DNA of 64,000 nt from Duganella sp. sic0402 (GTDB lineage Bacteria; Pseudomonadota; Gammaproteobacteria; Burkholderiales; Burkholderiaceae_D), in contig NZ_JAHUWK010000001.1 of the NCBI RefSeq assembly GCF_019219065.1, positions 62,001-126,000 on the forward strand, read 5' to 3'. Every line of letters starts with the position of its first letter. Within the stretch, counting starts at the first letter, position 1. Below the pieces are notes generated by a model, which was given only the letters and a program-made list of their open reading frames with translations, searched no databases and had not been told where the DNA came from. A program made the translations under genes and the position numbers. Of this stretch, positions 1 through 8,919 are shown piece after piece.

Positions 1-162
1 GCCCTGGCTTTCCAGCAGCAGGAAGGCGCGGATCACCGTGGACACGCTCAGGCTGTGGTGCTGGCTGGTCTGGCGCACCGAGGGTATCTTCTCGCCCTCG
101 CGGATCACACCCTGCGCGATCTGGCTGGCGATATCAGCCGCCAGGGTTTCGTACAATTTCAC
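1..162 (-). CDS. MocR/PdxR-type GntR-family regulator, N-terminus only (cut by window edge)
   Basis: The minus strand from a GTG at 162 reads continuously off the left edge for 54 codons, beginning MKLYETLAADIASQIAQG. This matches the winged-helix DNA-binding domain of GntR proteins, with the typical pattern GEKIPSVRQ followed by SVSTVIRAFLLLESQG (recognition helix). Start and spacing fit the MocR/PdxR subfamily, in which this domain is fused to a class-I aminotransferase-like PLP domain; that part lies outside the window, so the subfamily is inferred from the N-terminal wording alone. It diverges from the histidine kinase at 293, with a 12-bp palindrome between them. Confidence 0.8.
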   Translation of the reverse strand, partial: MKLYETLAADIASQIAQGVIREGEKIPSVRQTSQHHSLSVSTVIRAFLLLESQG

Positions 163-220
163 GGTGTCTCCCGCAGTTGAATGCTTGCAGCGTAGCGCTT
201 CAGTCCTGCCTGGTAAACCC

Positions 221-232
221 ATACTGGAGTAT
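221..232. promoter_or_regulatory. 12-bp near-palindrome in the divergent promoter region
   Basis: ATACTGGAGTAT has perfect 5-bp arms around GG. It lies 58 bp upstream of the MocR-type start and 61 bp upstream of the kinase start; a consensus TATAAT follows at 258-263 on the plus strand. It could be an operator of the MocR-type regulator. This is inferred from symmetry and position only. Confidence 0.3.
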
Positions 233-292
233 AGGGTGCAAGCTGCCAAAACCCCACTATAATCAGAGGTATTGCCAATATAACCAATAAGG

Positions 293-1765
293 ATGGGCAT
301 GGTAAGGGTCTCTCGCACGCCGTGGATGTCGGCGTTGCTGATTTGTCTGATGCTGTTGATCTACGCGATCGACACCTTTTCGCCGCTCGACATGGCCATC
401 GCCGTCATGTACGTGGTGGTGGTGCTGCTGTCGGCCAGTATCTGGCAGCGGCGCGGTGTGCTGCTGGTGACCGGCGCCTGCCTGGCGCTGACTTTTCTGT
501 CCTATGCTTTGACGCACAGCGAGGTGTTTTCCGGCGCGGCATCGGGCCGGCTGCTGGTCGGCCTGTTGTCGATCGGCGTCACTTGCGTGCTGGTGCTGCG
601 TGGCCAGGCCGCCACCAACCAGCTGATCGCGCGCGAGGAAGCCTTGCGCCGCAGCGAGGCTTTCCTGGCCGGCACCCAGCGCATCAGCAAGACCGGCAGT
701 TTCAGTTTCAAGGCGCCGGGCGGCGAGATGTACTGGTCCGACGAGGCGGCGCGCATCTACGGCTATCCGCTGGACGTGCAGCCGACCATGGAGCGGCTGC
801 TGGCGCACACCGCGCCGGAAGACCGGCATGCTGTGCAGCAGGCGATTGACCAGACCTTGCGCTGCGAAGGCGAAATCGACTTGCGCCACCGCTTGCTGAT
901 GCCGGACGGCGAACTCAAATACGTGCATGTGCTGTCGCGCCCCAGCCAGACCAAGGACGGTGAATGCGAGTACCTCGGCGCACTGACCGACGTGACAGCG
1001 GCGGTGCTGGCGGAACAGGCGCTGCACCGCTCGCAGGTGCAGCTGGCGCATGCCACCCGCGTGACCATGCTGGGCGAGCTGGCCGCCTCCATCGCCCACG
1101 AAGTCAATCAGCCGCTGGCGGCGATTTCCACCAACGGCGAAGCCTGTCTGCGCTGGCTGAACCGCCCGCAGCCGGAGCTGGACGAAGCCAGAGCCACGGT
1201 GACCAGCATCCTGGAAGCCAGCGCCCGCGCCACCGGCGTGATCCGGCGCATCCGCGCGCTGGCTCGCCGTAGCGATCCCCAATACGCTGCGCTGGATCTG
1301 AAGACGGTGCTGGAAGAGAGCATCGACATGCTACGGCGCGAGCTGAACACCCATCATGTGGCGCTGATGCTCGGACTGGCGCCGGACCTGCCGCCGGTGC
1401 ACGGCGACCGGGTGCAGCTACAGCAGGTGTTCATCAACCTGCTGATGAACGCCATGCAGGCGATGCAGGCCTGCCAGCCCGGTCAGGCGGTGCTGACGGT
1501 GCAAATCCAGCGCAATACGGACGGCGATGGCGCGCTCCAGGTCAGCATCAGCGATTCCGGCCCCGGCATTCCCGCCAGCGCCGCGCCGCGCCTGTTCGAA
1601 GCCTTCTACAGCACCAAGGAAGACGGCATGGGCATGGGCCTGCCGATCTGCCGCTCGATCATCGAAAACCACGGCGGCCGCATCTGGGTCCGGCAATCCG
1701 CCCCAGACAGCCCGGTGGCCGGTGCCACCATTCTTTTCACCTTGCCTGTCCATGAACCAGATTGA
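293..1765 (+). CDS. Membrane PAS sensor histidine kinase
   Basis: This 490-residue kinase has about four hydrophobic segments (roughly residues 12-30, 34-52, 57-74, 85-104), then a PAS domain (about 128-238) and a transmitter. The phospho-acceptor is H269 in ASIAHEVNQPLAA, the H-box type of the FixL/ThrB-like HisKA group; an N box (FINLLMNAMQAM), G1 (DSGPGIP) and G2 (GMGMGLPIC) follow, so it should be catalytically active. An in-frame ATG at 299 has better spacing (6 nt) from AAGG at 289-292 than the ATG at 293, so the true protein may be two residues shorter. The last 14 bp overlap the FixJ-type regulator, which points to translational coupling and a cognate pair. The stimulus is unknown. 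Confidence 0.93.
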   Translation: MGMVRVSRTPWMSALLICLMLLIYAIDTFSPLDMAIAVMYVVVVLLSASIWQRRGVLLVTGACLALTFLSYALTHSEVFSGAASGRLLVGLLSIGVTCVLVLRGQAATNQLIAREEALRRSEAFLAGTQRISKTGSFSFKAPGGEMYWSDEAARIYGYPLDVQPTMERLLAHTAPEDRHAVQQAIDQTLRCEGEIDLRHRLLMPDGELKYVHVLSRPSQTKDGECEYLGALTDVTAAVLAEQALHRSQVQLAHATRVTMLGELAASIAHEVNQPLAAISTNGEACLRWLNRPQPELDEARATVTSILEASARATGVIRRIRALARRSDPQYAALDLKTVLEESIDMLRRELNTHHVALMLGLAPDLPPVHGDRVQLQQVFINLLMNAMQAMQACQPGQAVLTVQIQRNTDGDGALQVSISDSGPGIPASAAPRLFEAFYSTKEDGMGMGLPICRSIIENHGGRIWVRQSAPDSPVAGATILFTLPVHEPD

Positions 1766-2375
1766 TTATTCCGACGCCCTGATCTACATCGTCGACGACG
1801 AGGCGCCGCTGCGCGACGCCATCTCCAGCCTGTTGCGCTCGGCCGGCATGCGGGTCGCCAGTTTTCCGTCGGTGGCGGCCTTCCTGGCCGAACCGCGCCA
1901 GGAACTGACCAGCTGCCTGCTGCTGGATGTGCGGCTGCAAGGCGTCAACGGCCTGGATTTCCAGGCCGAGCTGAATCGCGACGGCGTGGCGCTGCCGATC
2001 ATCTTCATGACCGGGCATGGCGATATTCCGATGTCGGTGCGGGCGATGAAGGCCGGCGCGGTGGATTTCCTGGCCAAGCCATTCCGTGACCAGGACCTGC
2101 TGGACGCCATCAACACGGCGCTGGCAGCCGACAGCGAACGGCGCCAGCGCGACCAGGCCAAGAATGGCCTCACCGCGCGCTATGCCACATTGACCCCGCG
2201 CGAGCGTGAAATCATGGCGCTGGCTGCGCGCGGCCTGATGAACAAGCAGATCGCCGGCGAAGTCGGCACCAGCGAAATCACGGTCAAAATCCACCGCGGC
2301 AATGCCATGCGCAAGATGCAGGCCAAGACCTTCGCCGACCTGGTACGGATGGCGGAAACCCTCGGCCTGGCGTGA
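1752..2375 (+). CDS. FixJ-type response regulator (REC + LuxR HTH)
   Basis: The 207-residue protein has an N-terminal receiver domain (acidic pocket VDDE, phospho-acceptor D59 in LLLDVRL, conserved Thr in FMTGHGD, Lys in LAKPF) and a C-terminal LuxR/GerE helix-turn-helix beginning LTPREREIMALAARG. This is the FixJ/TodT arrangement. The ATG at 1752 lies inside the end of the upstream kinase gene, so the two are probably translated together and the kinase is the likely partner. The target genes cannot be read from the sequence; the receiver and EAL genes just downstream are candidates for shared control. Confidence 0.93.
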   Translation: MNQIDYSDALIYIVDDEAPLRDAISSLLRSAGMRVASFPSVAAFLAEPRQELTSCLLLDVRLQGVNGLDFQAELNRDGVALPIIFMTGHGDIPMSVRAMKAGAVDFLAKPFRDQDLLDAINTALAADSERRQRDQAKNGLTARYATLTPREREIMALAARGLMNKQIAGEVGTSEITVKIHRGNAMRKMQAKTFADLVRMAETLGLA

Positions 2376-2496
2376 ATTCCCGCCCGATTTCCGGTTCACC
2401 TATACCCTTGTATAATTTTCCCGATTGAATCCGGGCTGTATCTTTCTCCCATGCGCTTGACGGCCGCGAGCTGCCGTCGGAACAAGGGAGTTATGA

Positions 2497-2898
2497 GTGT
2501 CTTATCCGGAACCACAATTTTGCAATCTCGCCATCGTTGACGACGATGAGGACGTGCGGGTCGGGCTGCGCAGCCTGCTGCGGTCCTACGGCTACTCGGC
2601 CAACGCCTACGATTCAGCGCTGGCCCTGCTGGCCTCCGGCTCGCTGGGCGATTACCATTGCATCATCACCGACCTGCAAATGCCCGGCATGAGCGGTATC
2701 GAGCTGCTGGAGCAATTGCGCCGCGATGGCAACCAGCTGCCGCTGATCCTGATGACGGCCTTCCCGGAAGCGGCGCTGCGCAAGCGCGCCCTGGGCGGCG
2801 GCGCCTGTTGCTTCCTGAGCAAACCCTTTGAAGCGAACGAATTGCTGCGCTGCCTGAGCCAGGCCAGCGGCAGCTTCCCGACCCACGCCGAGGAGTAA
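2497..2898 (+). CDS. Single-domain response regulator (REC only)
   Basis: This 133-residue protein is only a receiver: IVDDDED acidic pocket, D59 in IITDLQMPGMSG, LMTAFPE, and Lys in FLSKPFEANE. There is no output domain. The GTG at 2497 is the chosen start because AAGGGAG (2484-2490) sits 6 nt upstream; an ATG at 2493 is in another frame. It lies between the FixJ-type regulator and an EAL protein whose start is 4 bp beyond its stop, so it probably works with that EAL protein or as a phosphate sink for the upstream kinase (inference). Confidence 0.9.
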   Translation: MSYPEPQFCNLAIVDDDEDVRVGLRSLLRSYGYSANAYDSALALLASGSLGDYHCIITDLQMPGMSGIELLEQLRRDGNQLPLILMTAFPEAALRKRALGGGACCFLSKPFEANELLRCLSQASGSFPTHAEE

Positions 2899-2902
2899 AT
2901 CC

Positions 2903-4831
2903 ATGCCACACACCACCAGCAGTTCGCGTCGTCTCATCTACATTATGCTGCTGCTGGTGATTGCCGCCAGCGTAACGCTGTCGGTGTTCATGGAGCGCAC
3001 TGCGCACAATATCCGCCGCAATGAAACGCCGCTGCTGAACAGCGCCATCCCGCAGATGCGCTACCTCGGCGATTTTGAGAGCGCCTTGCTGCGCTACCAG
3101 CTGGCGCTGGACAAACGGTTTACCGCATCGATCACGCCCGAACGCTTCGCCTTCCTGGAGAGCATGGGGCGCGGCGAGCTCGATGCCTCCCTGGCGCAAC
3201 TGCGACCCAGCCTGGGCGATGGCCCGGAGCTGGGCGCCCTGCGCGACGGCTACCAGCGCATCGTCCAGCTGACGCCGGAGTTCGAGCGCACTGTCAGCGC
3301 CGATCCGGCTGCCGCCCGTGCGGTGCTGATCCAGATGAATGAAGAGGTCAAGGCGCTGCGCGTACAAATCGACAGCCTGCAGCGCCGCGTGGAAGATGCG
3401 ATCTACGCCAGCGGCGGCATGGCCAACCGCGCCATCGGCTGGATCACTGGCCTGGTGCATGTGTTTGACGTGCTGGCCTTGCTGACCAGCGTCTTCATGC
3501 TGTACCACGTCCGCGCCAGGGTACGTGTTGAAGATGAGTTGAGCCATCAGGCCCGCCACGATCCGTTGACCGGCCTGGCGCACCGCCGCAGCTTCGAGGC
3601 GCGGCTGGCCACACTGCCGGCGGCCCCGCATGCGGTGGTGCTGGGTACCATCGACCGCTTCTCGCGGATTATCGGCGGCTTCGGCCACGCCTTCGGCGAC
3701 CGCGTGATGATCGGCCTGGCGGCGCGCATACGCGGTGCTGCGGAGCGCAGCGGCGGCGAAGTGTTCCGCCTGGATGGCGCCAACTTCGCCATCCTGTATC
3801 GCATGGAATGCGGCGAAGCGGCGTTTGCCGAAGCCTTGTCCGGCCTGCGCGAGGCGGTGCGCAATCCCTACGACTGCGAAGGCCATGAAATCTACACCAC
3901 GCTGAGCTTGGGAGCGGTCAACTATCCGCAGCATGGCGCCAATCCGGATGCCTTGCTACGCAACGCCGACGCGGCCTTGCAGGCAGCGCGCAAGGCCGGC
4001 GGCGACCGGCTGGAAATCTATTCACAGCAGCTGAACGCCGAGGCGGGCGAACGGCTGGACATGGAAGCGCTGCTGCGGCATGCGGTAGAGCGCGACGAGC
4101 TGGAGCTGCATTATCAGCCGCAGCAGTCCTTGCAGGATGGCGGCTTGATCGGCTTTGAAGCGCTGCTGCGCTGGCGCCGGCACGGCCAGCTGATTGCGCC
4201 AGCCGACTTCATTCCGCTGGCCGAGGAGTCGGGCCTGATCGTGCAGATCGGCCATTGGGTGCTGCAACAAGCCTGCCGCCAGGTTAGCGAGTGGCAGGCG
4301 GAAACCGGACAGCGGGTGGTGGTGGCGGTGAATATCTCGCCGCGCCAGTTCGCCGCGCCGGGCTTCCTGGCGCAGCTTGAGGACCTGCTGGCGGTCAGCC
4401 ATGTCGATCCATCCTGCCTCGAGCTGGAGATTACCGAGAGCGTGATGGTGGAGGACGCAGAAGCGGCAATCGCCTTGCTGCACCGCTTGCGCGCGCTGGG
4501 GCTGAAGCTGGCTATCGACGATTTCGGCACCGGCTATTCCAGCCTGGCGTATTTGTCGCGCTTCCCGATCCACAAGCTGAAGATCGACCAGTCCTTCGTC
4601 CGCAATATGCAGACCGTCAGCGAGCAGGGCGCGATTGTGCAGGCCACCATCGGCCTGGGACACAGCCTGGGGCTCACTGTGATTGCCGAAGGAGTAGAGT
4701 CGGAAGCGCAGCGTGCGCTACTGGCTAACTGGCGCTGCAATGAAATCCAGGGCTATTACTATAGCCGTCCGTTGCCGGCCGCGTCAGCGCTGGACTTCCT
4801 TGAAGGCAGTCTGCAACTGCGGGCAGCCTAG
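2903..4831 (+). CDS. Membrane c-di-GMP phosphodiesterase: degenerate GGDEF + EAL
   Basis: The 642-residue protein has a membrane segment near residues 11-30, a periplasmic helical region, a second segment near 177-203, then GGDEF (about 222-375) and EAL (about 395-640). The GGDEF signature is replaced by DGANF (around residues 289-293), so diguanylate cyclase activity is unlikely. The EAL domain looks active: FEALLRW, EITESVMV, IDDFGTGYSSLAYL, KIDQSF and VIAEGVE are all present. The expected role is hydrolysis of c-di-GMP to pGpG at the inner membrane, with the dead GGDEF perhaps binding GTP as an allosteric site, as in CC3396 (PdeA) of Caulobacter. It starts 4 bp after the receiver gene. Confidence 0.93.
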   Translation: MPHTTSSSRRLIYIMLLLVIAASVTLSVFMERTAHNIRRNETPLLNSAIPQMRYLGDFESALLRYQLALDKRFTASITPERFAFLESMGRGELDASLAQLRPSLGDGPELGALRDGYQRIVQLTPEFERTVSADPAAARAVLIQMNEEVKALRVQIDSLQRRVEDAIYASGGMANRAIGWITGLVHVFDVLALLTSVFMLYHVRARVRVEDELSHQARHDPLTGLAHRRSFEARLATLPAAPHAVVLGTIDRFSRIIGGFGHAFGDRVMIGLAARIRGAAERSGGEVFRLDGANFAILYRMECGEAAFAEALSGLREAVRNPYDCEGHEIYTTLSLGAVNYPQHGANPDALLRNADAALQAARKAGGDRLEIYSQQLNAEAGERLDMEALLRHAVERDELELHYQPQQSLQDGGLIGFEALLRWRRHGQLIAPADFIPLAEESGLIVQIGHWVLQQACRQVSEWQAETGQRVVVAVNISPRQFAAPGFLAQLEDLLAVSHVDPSCLELEITESVMVEDAEAAIALLHRLRALGLKLAIDDFGTGYSSLAYLSRFPIHKLKIDQSFVRNMQTVSEQGAIVQATIGLGHSLGLTVIAEGVESEAQRALLANWRCNEIQGYYYSRPLPAASALDFLEGSLQLRAA

Positions 4832-4845
4832 GCCGCCCGCAAACT

Positions 4846-5298
4846 TCAGGCGCGGCGCAGCTTCTTGGCCGCCATCGGCTTGATGCTGGCCGCGCATTCG
4901 CCGCAGAAGCCATACAGCGACAGCGAATGCTCATGCAGCACGAAGTTGCGTTCAGTCGCCACGGCTTCCTGGCGCTTTTCGATTTCCGCGTCGAGGAATT
5001 CTTCCATCTTGCCGCAGTTGGTGCAGATCAGGTGGTCGTGGTGGCCGCCTTCGTTCAGTTCAAAGACAGAGGCCACCGATTCGAAATGGCGGCGGATCAG
5101 GATGCCGGCATCGGCAAACTGCATCAGCACGCGGTAGACCGTGGCCAGGCCCATGTCGATATTTTCGTCGTGCAGCAGGCGATAGACATCGTCCGCGCTC
5201 AGGTGTTTGCTTTTCGATTCCTGGAACAACTGCAGGATGCGTAATCGGGGCAGGGTGGCTTTCAGGCCGAGTTTGCGCAGCTCTTGAGGGATATCCAT
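4846..5298 (-). CDS. fur: Ferric uptake regulator Fur
   Basis: This 150-residue protein is a full-length Fur: winged helix (LKATLPRLRILQLFQ, LSADDVYRLL, LATVYRVLMQFADAGIL) and dimerisation domain with metal ligands in GGHHDHLICTNCG and the second Cys pair in YGFCGEC. It would repress iron uptake genes when Fe2+ is bound. A Fur-box-like sequence 14 bp upstream of its ATG (5312-5330) suggests autoregulation. Its 3' end converges on the EAL gene with a 14-bp gap. In many betaproteobacteria the main fur gene sits beside bamE; that neighbour is absent here, so a second Fur copy elsewhere is possible. Confidence 0.95.
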   Translation of the reverse strand: MDIPQELRKLGLKATLPRLRILQLFQESKSKHLSADDVYRLLHDENIDMGLATVYRVLMQFADAGILIRRHFESVASVFELNEGGHHDHLICTNCGKMEEFLDAEIEKRQEAVATERNFVLHEHSLSLYGFCGECAASIKPMAAKKLRRA

Positions 5299-5633
5299 GT
5301 GTCTCTAGAATGATAATGATTCCTATTCTCACCATGGTATATGAAATTGATTTGCTACGCAATGGACGATTACAGTATTCAAAAGATATCGGTTTTATAG
5401 AGAAGTGTGTGATTTTTGGAGAGAATCTTTCAGTTAATTACTTTTCGTTATCGACAATTGCTTTTCGACAGTATAAAGTTCGTCTATCCGAATAGTTTCT
5501 TCGGCGCGGCACCCCAGCCTTGTGCCTTCTGACAGTCTTCCCCTCAGCCCAAAAAAGACGCTGCCCATGTGGTAGGCGTGCGCGCAGCCGCGCGCGGCAA
5601 GCCGGAATATAACGATGATCGCCAAGTGATGCC
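5299..5633. other. 335-bp gene-free region between fur and the dCache-GGDEF-EAL gene
   Basis: The region contains the Fur box next to fur and then an A+T-rich tract (about 5331-5480) that stands out from the GC-rich surroundings. A weak plus-strand promoter candidate is TCGACA (5451-5456), 15 nt, TATAAA (5472-5477). I find no convincing small gene or RNA structure. Confidence 0.5.
5312..5330. promoter_or_regulatory. Putative Fur box upstream of fur
   Basis: GATAATGATTCCTATTCTC matches the classical 19-bp Fur box (GATAATGATAATCATTATC) at 14 of 19 positions, including the first nine. It lies 14 bp before the fur ATG, as expected for autoregulation. Confidence 0.65.
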
Positions 5634-8258
5634 ATGAACTCTGCCAAGGAAACCCTGCGCGCGCGCTGGCTGCGCCTCAGCCTGGACACGCACGTCTCGC
5701 TGCCGCTGTTCGCCTTGCTGCTGCTGGTGGCCATCTGGCTGGTTACGCTGCACGAGATTGACGGCGAGCGCGTGCGCGCGCAGGAAGCCGCCAACGACTC
5801 GCTGCACGAAATGCTGGGTACCTATGAAGCGCAGGTGTCGCGCAGCCTGGATGGCATCGACCGCACGCTGCGCATGCTGAAGTACGCGGTGGAGCGCAAG
5901 GGCGCGCTGGGCGCCTTGCCGGAGTTGGCGCGGGTTGGCCTGCTGCCGCCGGGCGTGCTGTTCGTGGTCAGCATCGTTGACCGCAATGGCGTGACGGTGG
6001 CCAGCAATCCGCGCACGCTGCCAATCTCGGTGGCGGATCAGGAGTACTTCACCTTCCATCGCGAGCGCGATAGCGGCGCCACGTTTGTCAGTCCGGCGCT
6101 GCGCGACGCCGCCAACACCGAATGGCATCTGCACTTTACCCGCCGCCTGGAAGACGCCGACGGCCAGTTTGCCGGCGTGGTGGTGGTGGAAACCGATCCC
6201 GCCTATTTCACCAGCAGCTATGCGCGCAGCCGCCTGGGCGAGCGCGGCATGCTGGCACTGGTGGGCGCCGACGGCGTGGTGCGCGCGCTGCGCAGCGGCG
6301 ACAAGGTGTCTTTCGGCCAGCGCCTCGACACCTATGATGGTGAGGTTGAAAATCGCCTGGGCGGCAAGTACAGCGGTATGCGCGAGCTGCACGGCGTGGC
6401 GCTGAATGTGCTGGTCGGCCTGGACGAGCAGGAAGTGATGGCCGGATTTGAAAACCGCCGCCGCGAAAAAATGTGGGAAGGTGCGGTGCTCAGCGCGGTG
6501 CTGATCCTGGTCACCGGCGCATTGTGGCGCTGGTCGTGGCAGGGCGCACGCGCCCGCGCCCGCATGCGGCGCGCGCAGGAAACCTATGCGGCGGCGTCGG
6601 CCGCCAGCCTGGACGCCTTCTTCGTCATGCGCGAAATGCGCGATGTCACCGGCGCGATTGTCGATTTCAAAATCGTCGACGCCAATCTGCGCGCGGTGCA
6701 GATGACCGGCAGCAGCAAGCAGCAGCTTTGCGACACCACCTTGTGCACGCTGATACCGCAGGCGCGCGATAACGGCATGCTGACGCATCTGATCCAGGTG
6801 ATGAAGCTGGGCGGCATGCACGAACAGGAGTGGCAGAACACCGTGCCGCAGCTGCGCGCGCGCTGGCTGCACCAGCAGGCGGTGGCGGTGCAGGGCGGGG
6901 TGGTGGCGATTGTGCGCGATATCTCGGAGCGCAAGCTGGCCGAGGAACGCATGCTGCATCTGGCCCATCACGATACGCTGACCGGGCTGCCCAACCGCAG
7001 CCTGATCGCCGACCGTCTGGATCTGATCATCGCCCAGGCGCGCCGCGGCGGCGGCTCGGTGCTGGTGGCGTTTATCGATCTGGATGGCTTCAAGCTGGTC
7101 AACGATGGCCTGGGCCACAATGCCGGAGACGAGCTGCTGAAAGTGGTGGCCGAGCGCATGTCCGGCTGCCTGCGCGCCAGCGACACCGTGGGCCGCTTTG
7201 GCGGCGACGAATTCGTGCTGCTGCTGAACGAACCCGGCTCGGTGGTCGATGCGGCGCCGGTGCTGGAACGGGTGCGCGAAGCGGTGCTGCATTCGATCAG
7301 TGTCGCCGGGCAGGAAGTGCAGGTCAGCTGCAGCATTGGCGTGGCCGTGTATCCGAACGATGGCAACGACGCCGGCACGCTGCTGATGAACGCCGATGCC
7401 GCCATGTACCGCGCCAAGGAACTGGGCAAGAACAATATCCAGTTCTACACCCGCGAAATGAACGCCAGCATCGAGGAAAAGCTGCTGCTACTGGAAGGCT
7501 TGCGCAGCGCGCTGGAAGAAGGCCAGTTCCGCCTGGTCTACCAGCCCAAGTTGGATTTGCACAGCGGCCGCGTGTTCGGCGTCGAGGCGCTGGTGCGCTG
7601 GGAGCATCCGCAGCATGGCGTGATCGGGCCGGACCGCTTTATTCCTCTGGCCGAGGAGAGCGGCATGATCGTGGCGCTGGGCGACTGGGTGTTGCGCACC
7701 GCCTGCGCCCAGAACCGTGCCTGGCAGGATGCAGGCTTGTCGCCGCTGCGCATCTCGGTCAACGTCTCGCCGCGCCAGTTTGAAGATCCGCAAATGGTCG
7801 AGCGGGTGCGCCGCGCGCTGTCGGCTAGCGGCCTGGCGCCGCAATGGCTGGAGCTGGAGGTGACGGAAGGCGTGATCATGCGCGACCTGCAGCAGGCCGT
7901 ATCCAAGATGGCGGAGGTGAAGCAGATGGGGGTGTCGCTATCGATCGACGACTTCGGCACCGGCTATTCCAGCCTGTCGGCGCTGAAGTCCTTCCCGATC
8001 TCGACGCTGAAGATCGACAAGTCGTTTGTGCGCGATCTGGGCCGCAATAGCGGCGACGAAGCGATTGCCAGCTCCATCATCGGGCTGGCGCATCGCCTCA
8101 AGCTGCGGGTGATTGCGGAAGGCGTGGAAACCGAACAGCAGCGCGCCTTCCTGCGCGAAAATGGCTGCGACGAGATGCAGGGCTATTTGTTCAGCCGTCC
8201 ATTGTCGCCTGAAAAACTGGCGCAGCTGTTGGCCGCGCCAGCCATCCGGGCCGCTTAG
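5634..8258 (+). CDS. dCache-PAS-GGDEF-EAL c-di-GMP protein
   Basis: The 874-residue protein has a membrane segment near 24-43, a large periplasmic region to about 280 that looks like a dCache sensor (WHLHFTRRLED and FAGVVVVETDPAYF are typical), a second segment near 282-302, a PAS domain, and tandem GGDEF and EAL domains. Both catalytic motifs are intact: GGDEF at residues 523-527 after RFG, and EAL near 650 in GVEALVRWEHP with EVTEGVIM, IDDFGTGYSSLSAL and VIAEGVETEQQ. It can therefore be a cyclase, a phosphodiesterase or both, switched by an extracellular ligand. It appears monocistronic. Confidence 0.94.
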   Translation: MNSAKETLRARWLRLSLDTHVSLPLFALLLLVAIWLVTLHEIDGERVRAQEAANDSLHEMLGTYEAQVSRSLDGIDRTLRMLKYAVERKGALGALPELARVGLLPPGVLFVVSIVDRNGVTVASNPRTLPISVADQEYFTFHRERDSGATFVSPALRDAANTEWHLHFTRRLEDADGQFAGVVVVETDPAYFTSSYARSRLGERGMLALVGADGVVRALRSGDKVSFGQRLDTYDGEVENRLGGKYSGMRELHGVALNVLVGLDEQEVMAGFENRRREKMWEGAVLSAVLILVTGALWRWSWQGARARARMRRAQETYAAASAASLDAFFVMREMRDVTGAIVDFKIVDANLRAVQMTGSSKQQLCDTTLCTLIPQARDNGMLTHLIQVMKLGGMHEQEWQNTVPQLRARWLHQQAVAVQGGVVAIVRDISERKLAEERMLHLAHHDTLTGLPNRSLIADRLDLIIAQARRGGGSVLVAFIDLDGFKLVNDGLGHNAGDELLKVVAERMSGCLRASDTVGRFGGDEFVLLLNEPGSVVDAAPVLERVREAVLHSISVAGQEVQVSCSIGVAVYPNDGNDAGTLLMNADAAMYRAKELGKNNIQFYTREMNASIEEKLLLLEGLRSALEEGQFRLVYQPKLDLHSGRVFGVEALVRWEHPQHGVIGPDRFIPLAEESGMIVALGDWVLRTACAQNRAWQDAGLSPLRISVNVSPRQFEDPQMVERVRRALSASGLAPQWLELEVTEGVIMRDLQQAVSKMAEVKQMGVSLSIDDFGTGYSSLSALKSFPISTLKIDKSFVRDLGRNSGDEAIASSIIGLAHRLKLRVIAEGVETEQQRAFLRENGCDEMQGYLFSRPLSPEKLAQLLAAPAIRAA

Positions 8259-8298
8259 CAGGCCTGGGGCCAGTACATAGGAATCAGCGTGATTATTG

Positions 8299-8919
8299 CT
8301 ATATCTGCTTGATCACGTACACGCAACGCCGGGCACCCTCCAGCATGTGCTCCACCCGGCCGACCGAGCAGTCCGGCCCCAGCACGCGCTGGAACAAGTC
8401 CAGCTCCGAGCGGCAGAACTTCTGGCATTGTCTGGCGGCGGCGCAGATCGGACAGTGGTTTTCCACCAGCAGCAGGCTGCCATCGGACTGGGTTGCAATC
8501 TCCGCCATATAGCCTTCGGCGCTGCGCGCCTGCACCAGCGCCTGTACCCGTTCGGGCAGGGTGCGGCTGGTGGCCAGATGCCGGCGGTACTCGCTTTCGC
8601 TGGCGGCTTCGCGCGAGGCGATCAGCTTTTCCAGGCCGGCGTCGCCGAACAGGCTGCGCACCTGGTCGATCAATTGCACCGTCAGCTCGGCGTGGCGGTC
8701 GGGGAAGCGCGCGTGGCCGGCTTCGGTCAGCAGCCAGCGGCGTGACGGGCGGCCGGGCTTGTCGGCCACGTCTTCGTAAGTCAGCATGCCTTTTTCCTGC
8801 CATGCCTCCAGCTGCTTGCGCGCGCCCATCGAAGTCAGATTGAGCAGCGCTGCCAGTTGCTGTGCGGTCTGCGGGCCGCGCGTCTTGATCAGAAACAGCG
8901 TCTGTTCGGCGGTGTTCAT
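8299..8919 (-). CDS. SufR-like winged-helix regulator with Cys cluster motif
   Basis: The 206-residue protein has an N-terminal helix-turn-helix (QTAQQLAALLNLTSMGARKQ, then a wing with KPGRPSRRWLLTEAGHARFP) typical of the COG2345/SufR-like family. The C-terminus carries cysteines spaced C-x12-C-x14-C-x14-C, close to the C-x12-C-x13-C-x14-C Fe-S ligand pattern of cyanobacterial SufR; two more Cys lie inside the first interval. This suggests a [4Fe-4S]-sensing repressor. I chose the ATG at 8919 because it overlaps the MFS stop codon by 4 bp (ATGA), so the two are translationally coupled; no suf gene is near. The likely target is its own operon. Confidence 0.88.
   Translation of the reverse strand: MNTAEQTLFLIKTRGPQTAQQLAALLNLTSMGARKQLEAWQEKGMLTYEDVADKPGRPSRRWLLTEAGHARFPDRHAELTVQLIDQVRSLFGDAGLEKLIASREAASESEYRRHLATSRTLPERVQALVQARSAEGYMAEIATQSDGSLLLVENHCPICAAARQCQKFCRSELDLFQRVLGPDCSVGRVEHMLEGARRCVYVIKQI

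Noticed and set aside
5472-5500. Possible FliA (sigma-28) promoter, TAAAG...CCGAATAG
   Set aside because: The gap after TAAA is about 10 nt where 15 are needed, and the second half matches GCCGATAA poorly.
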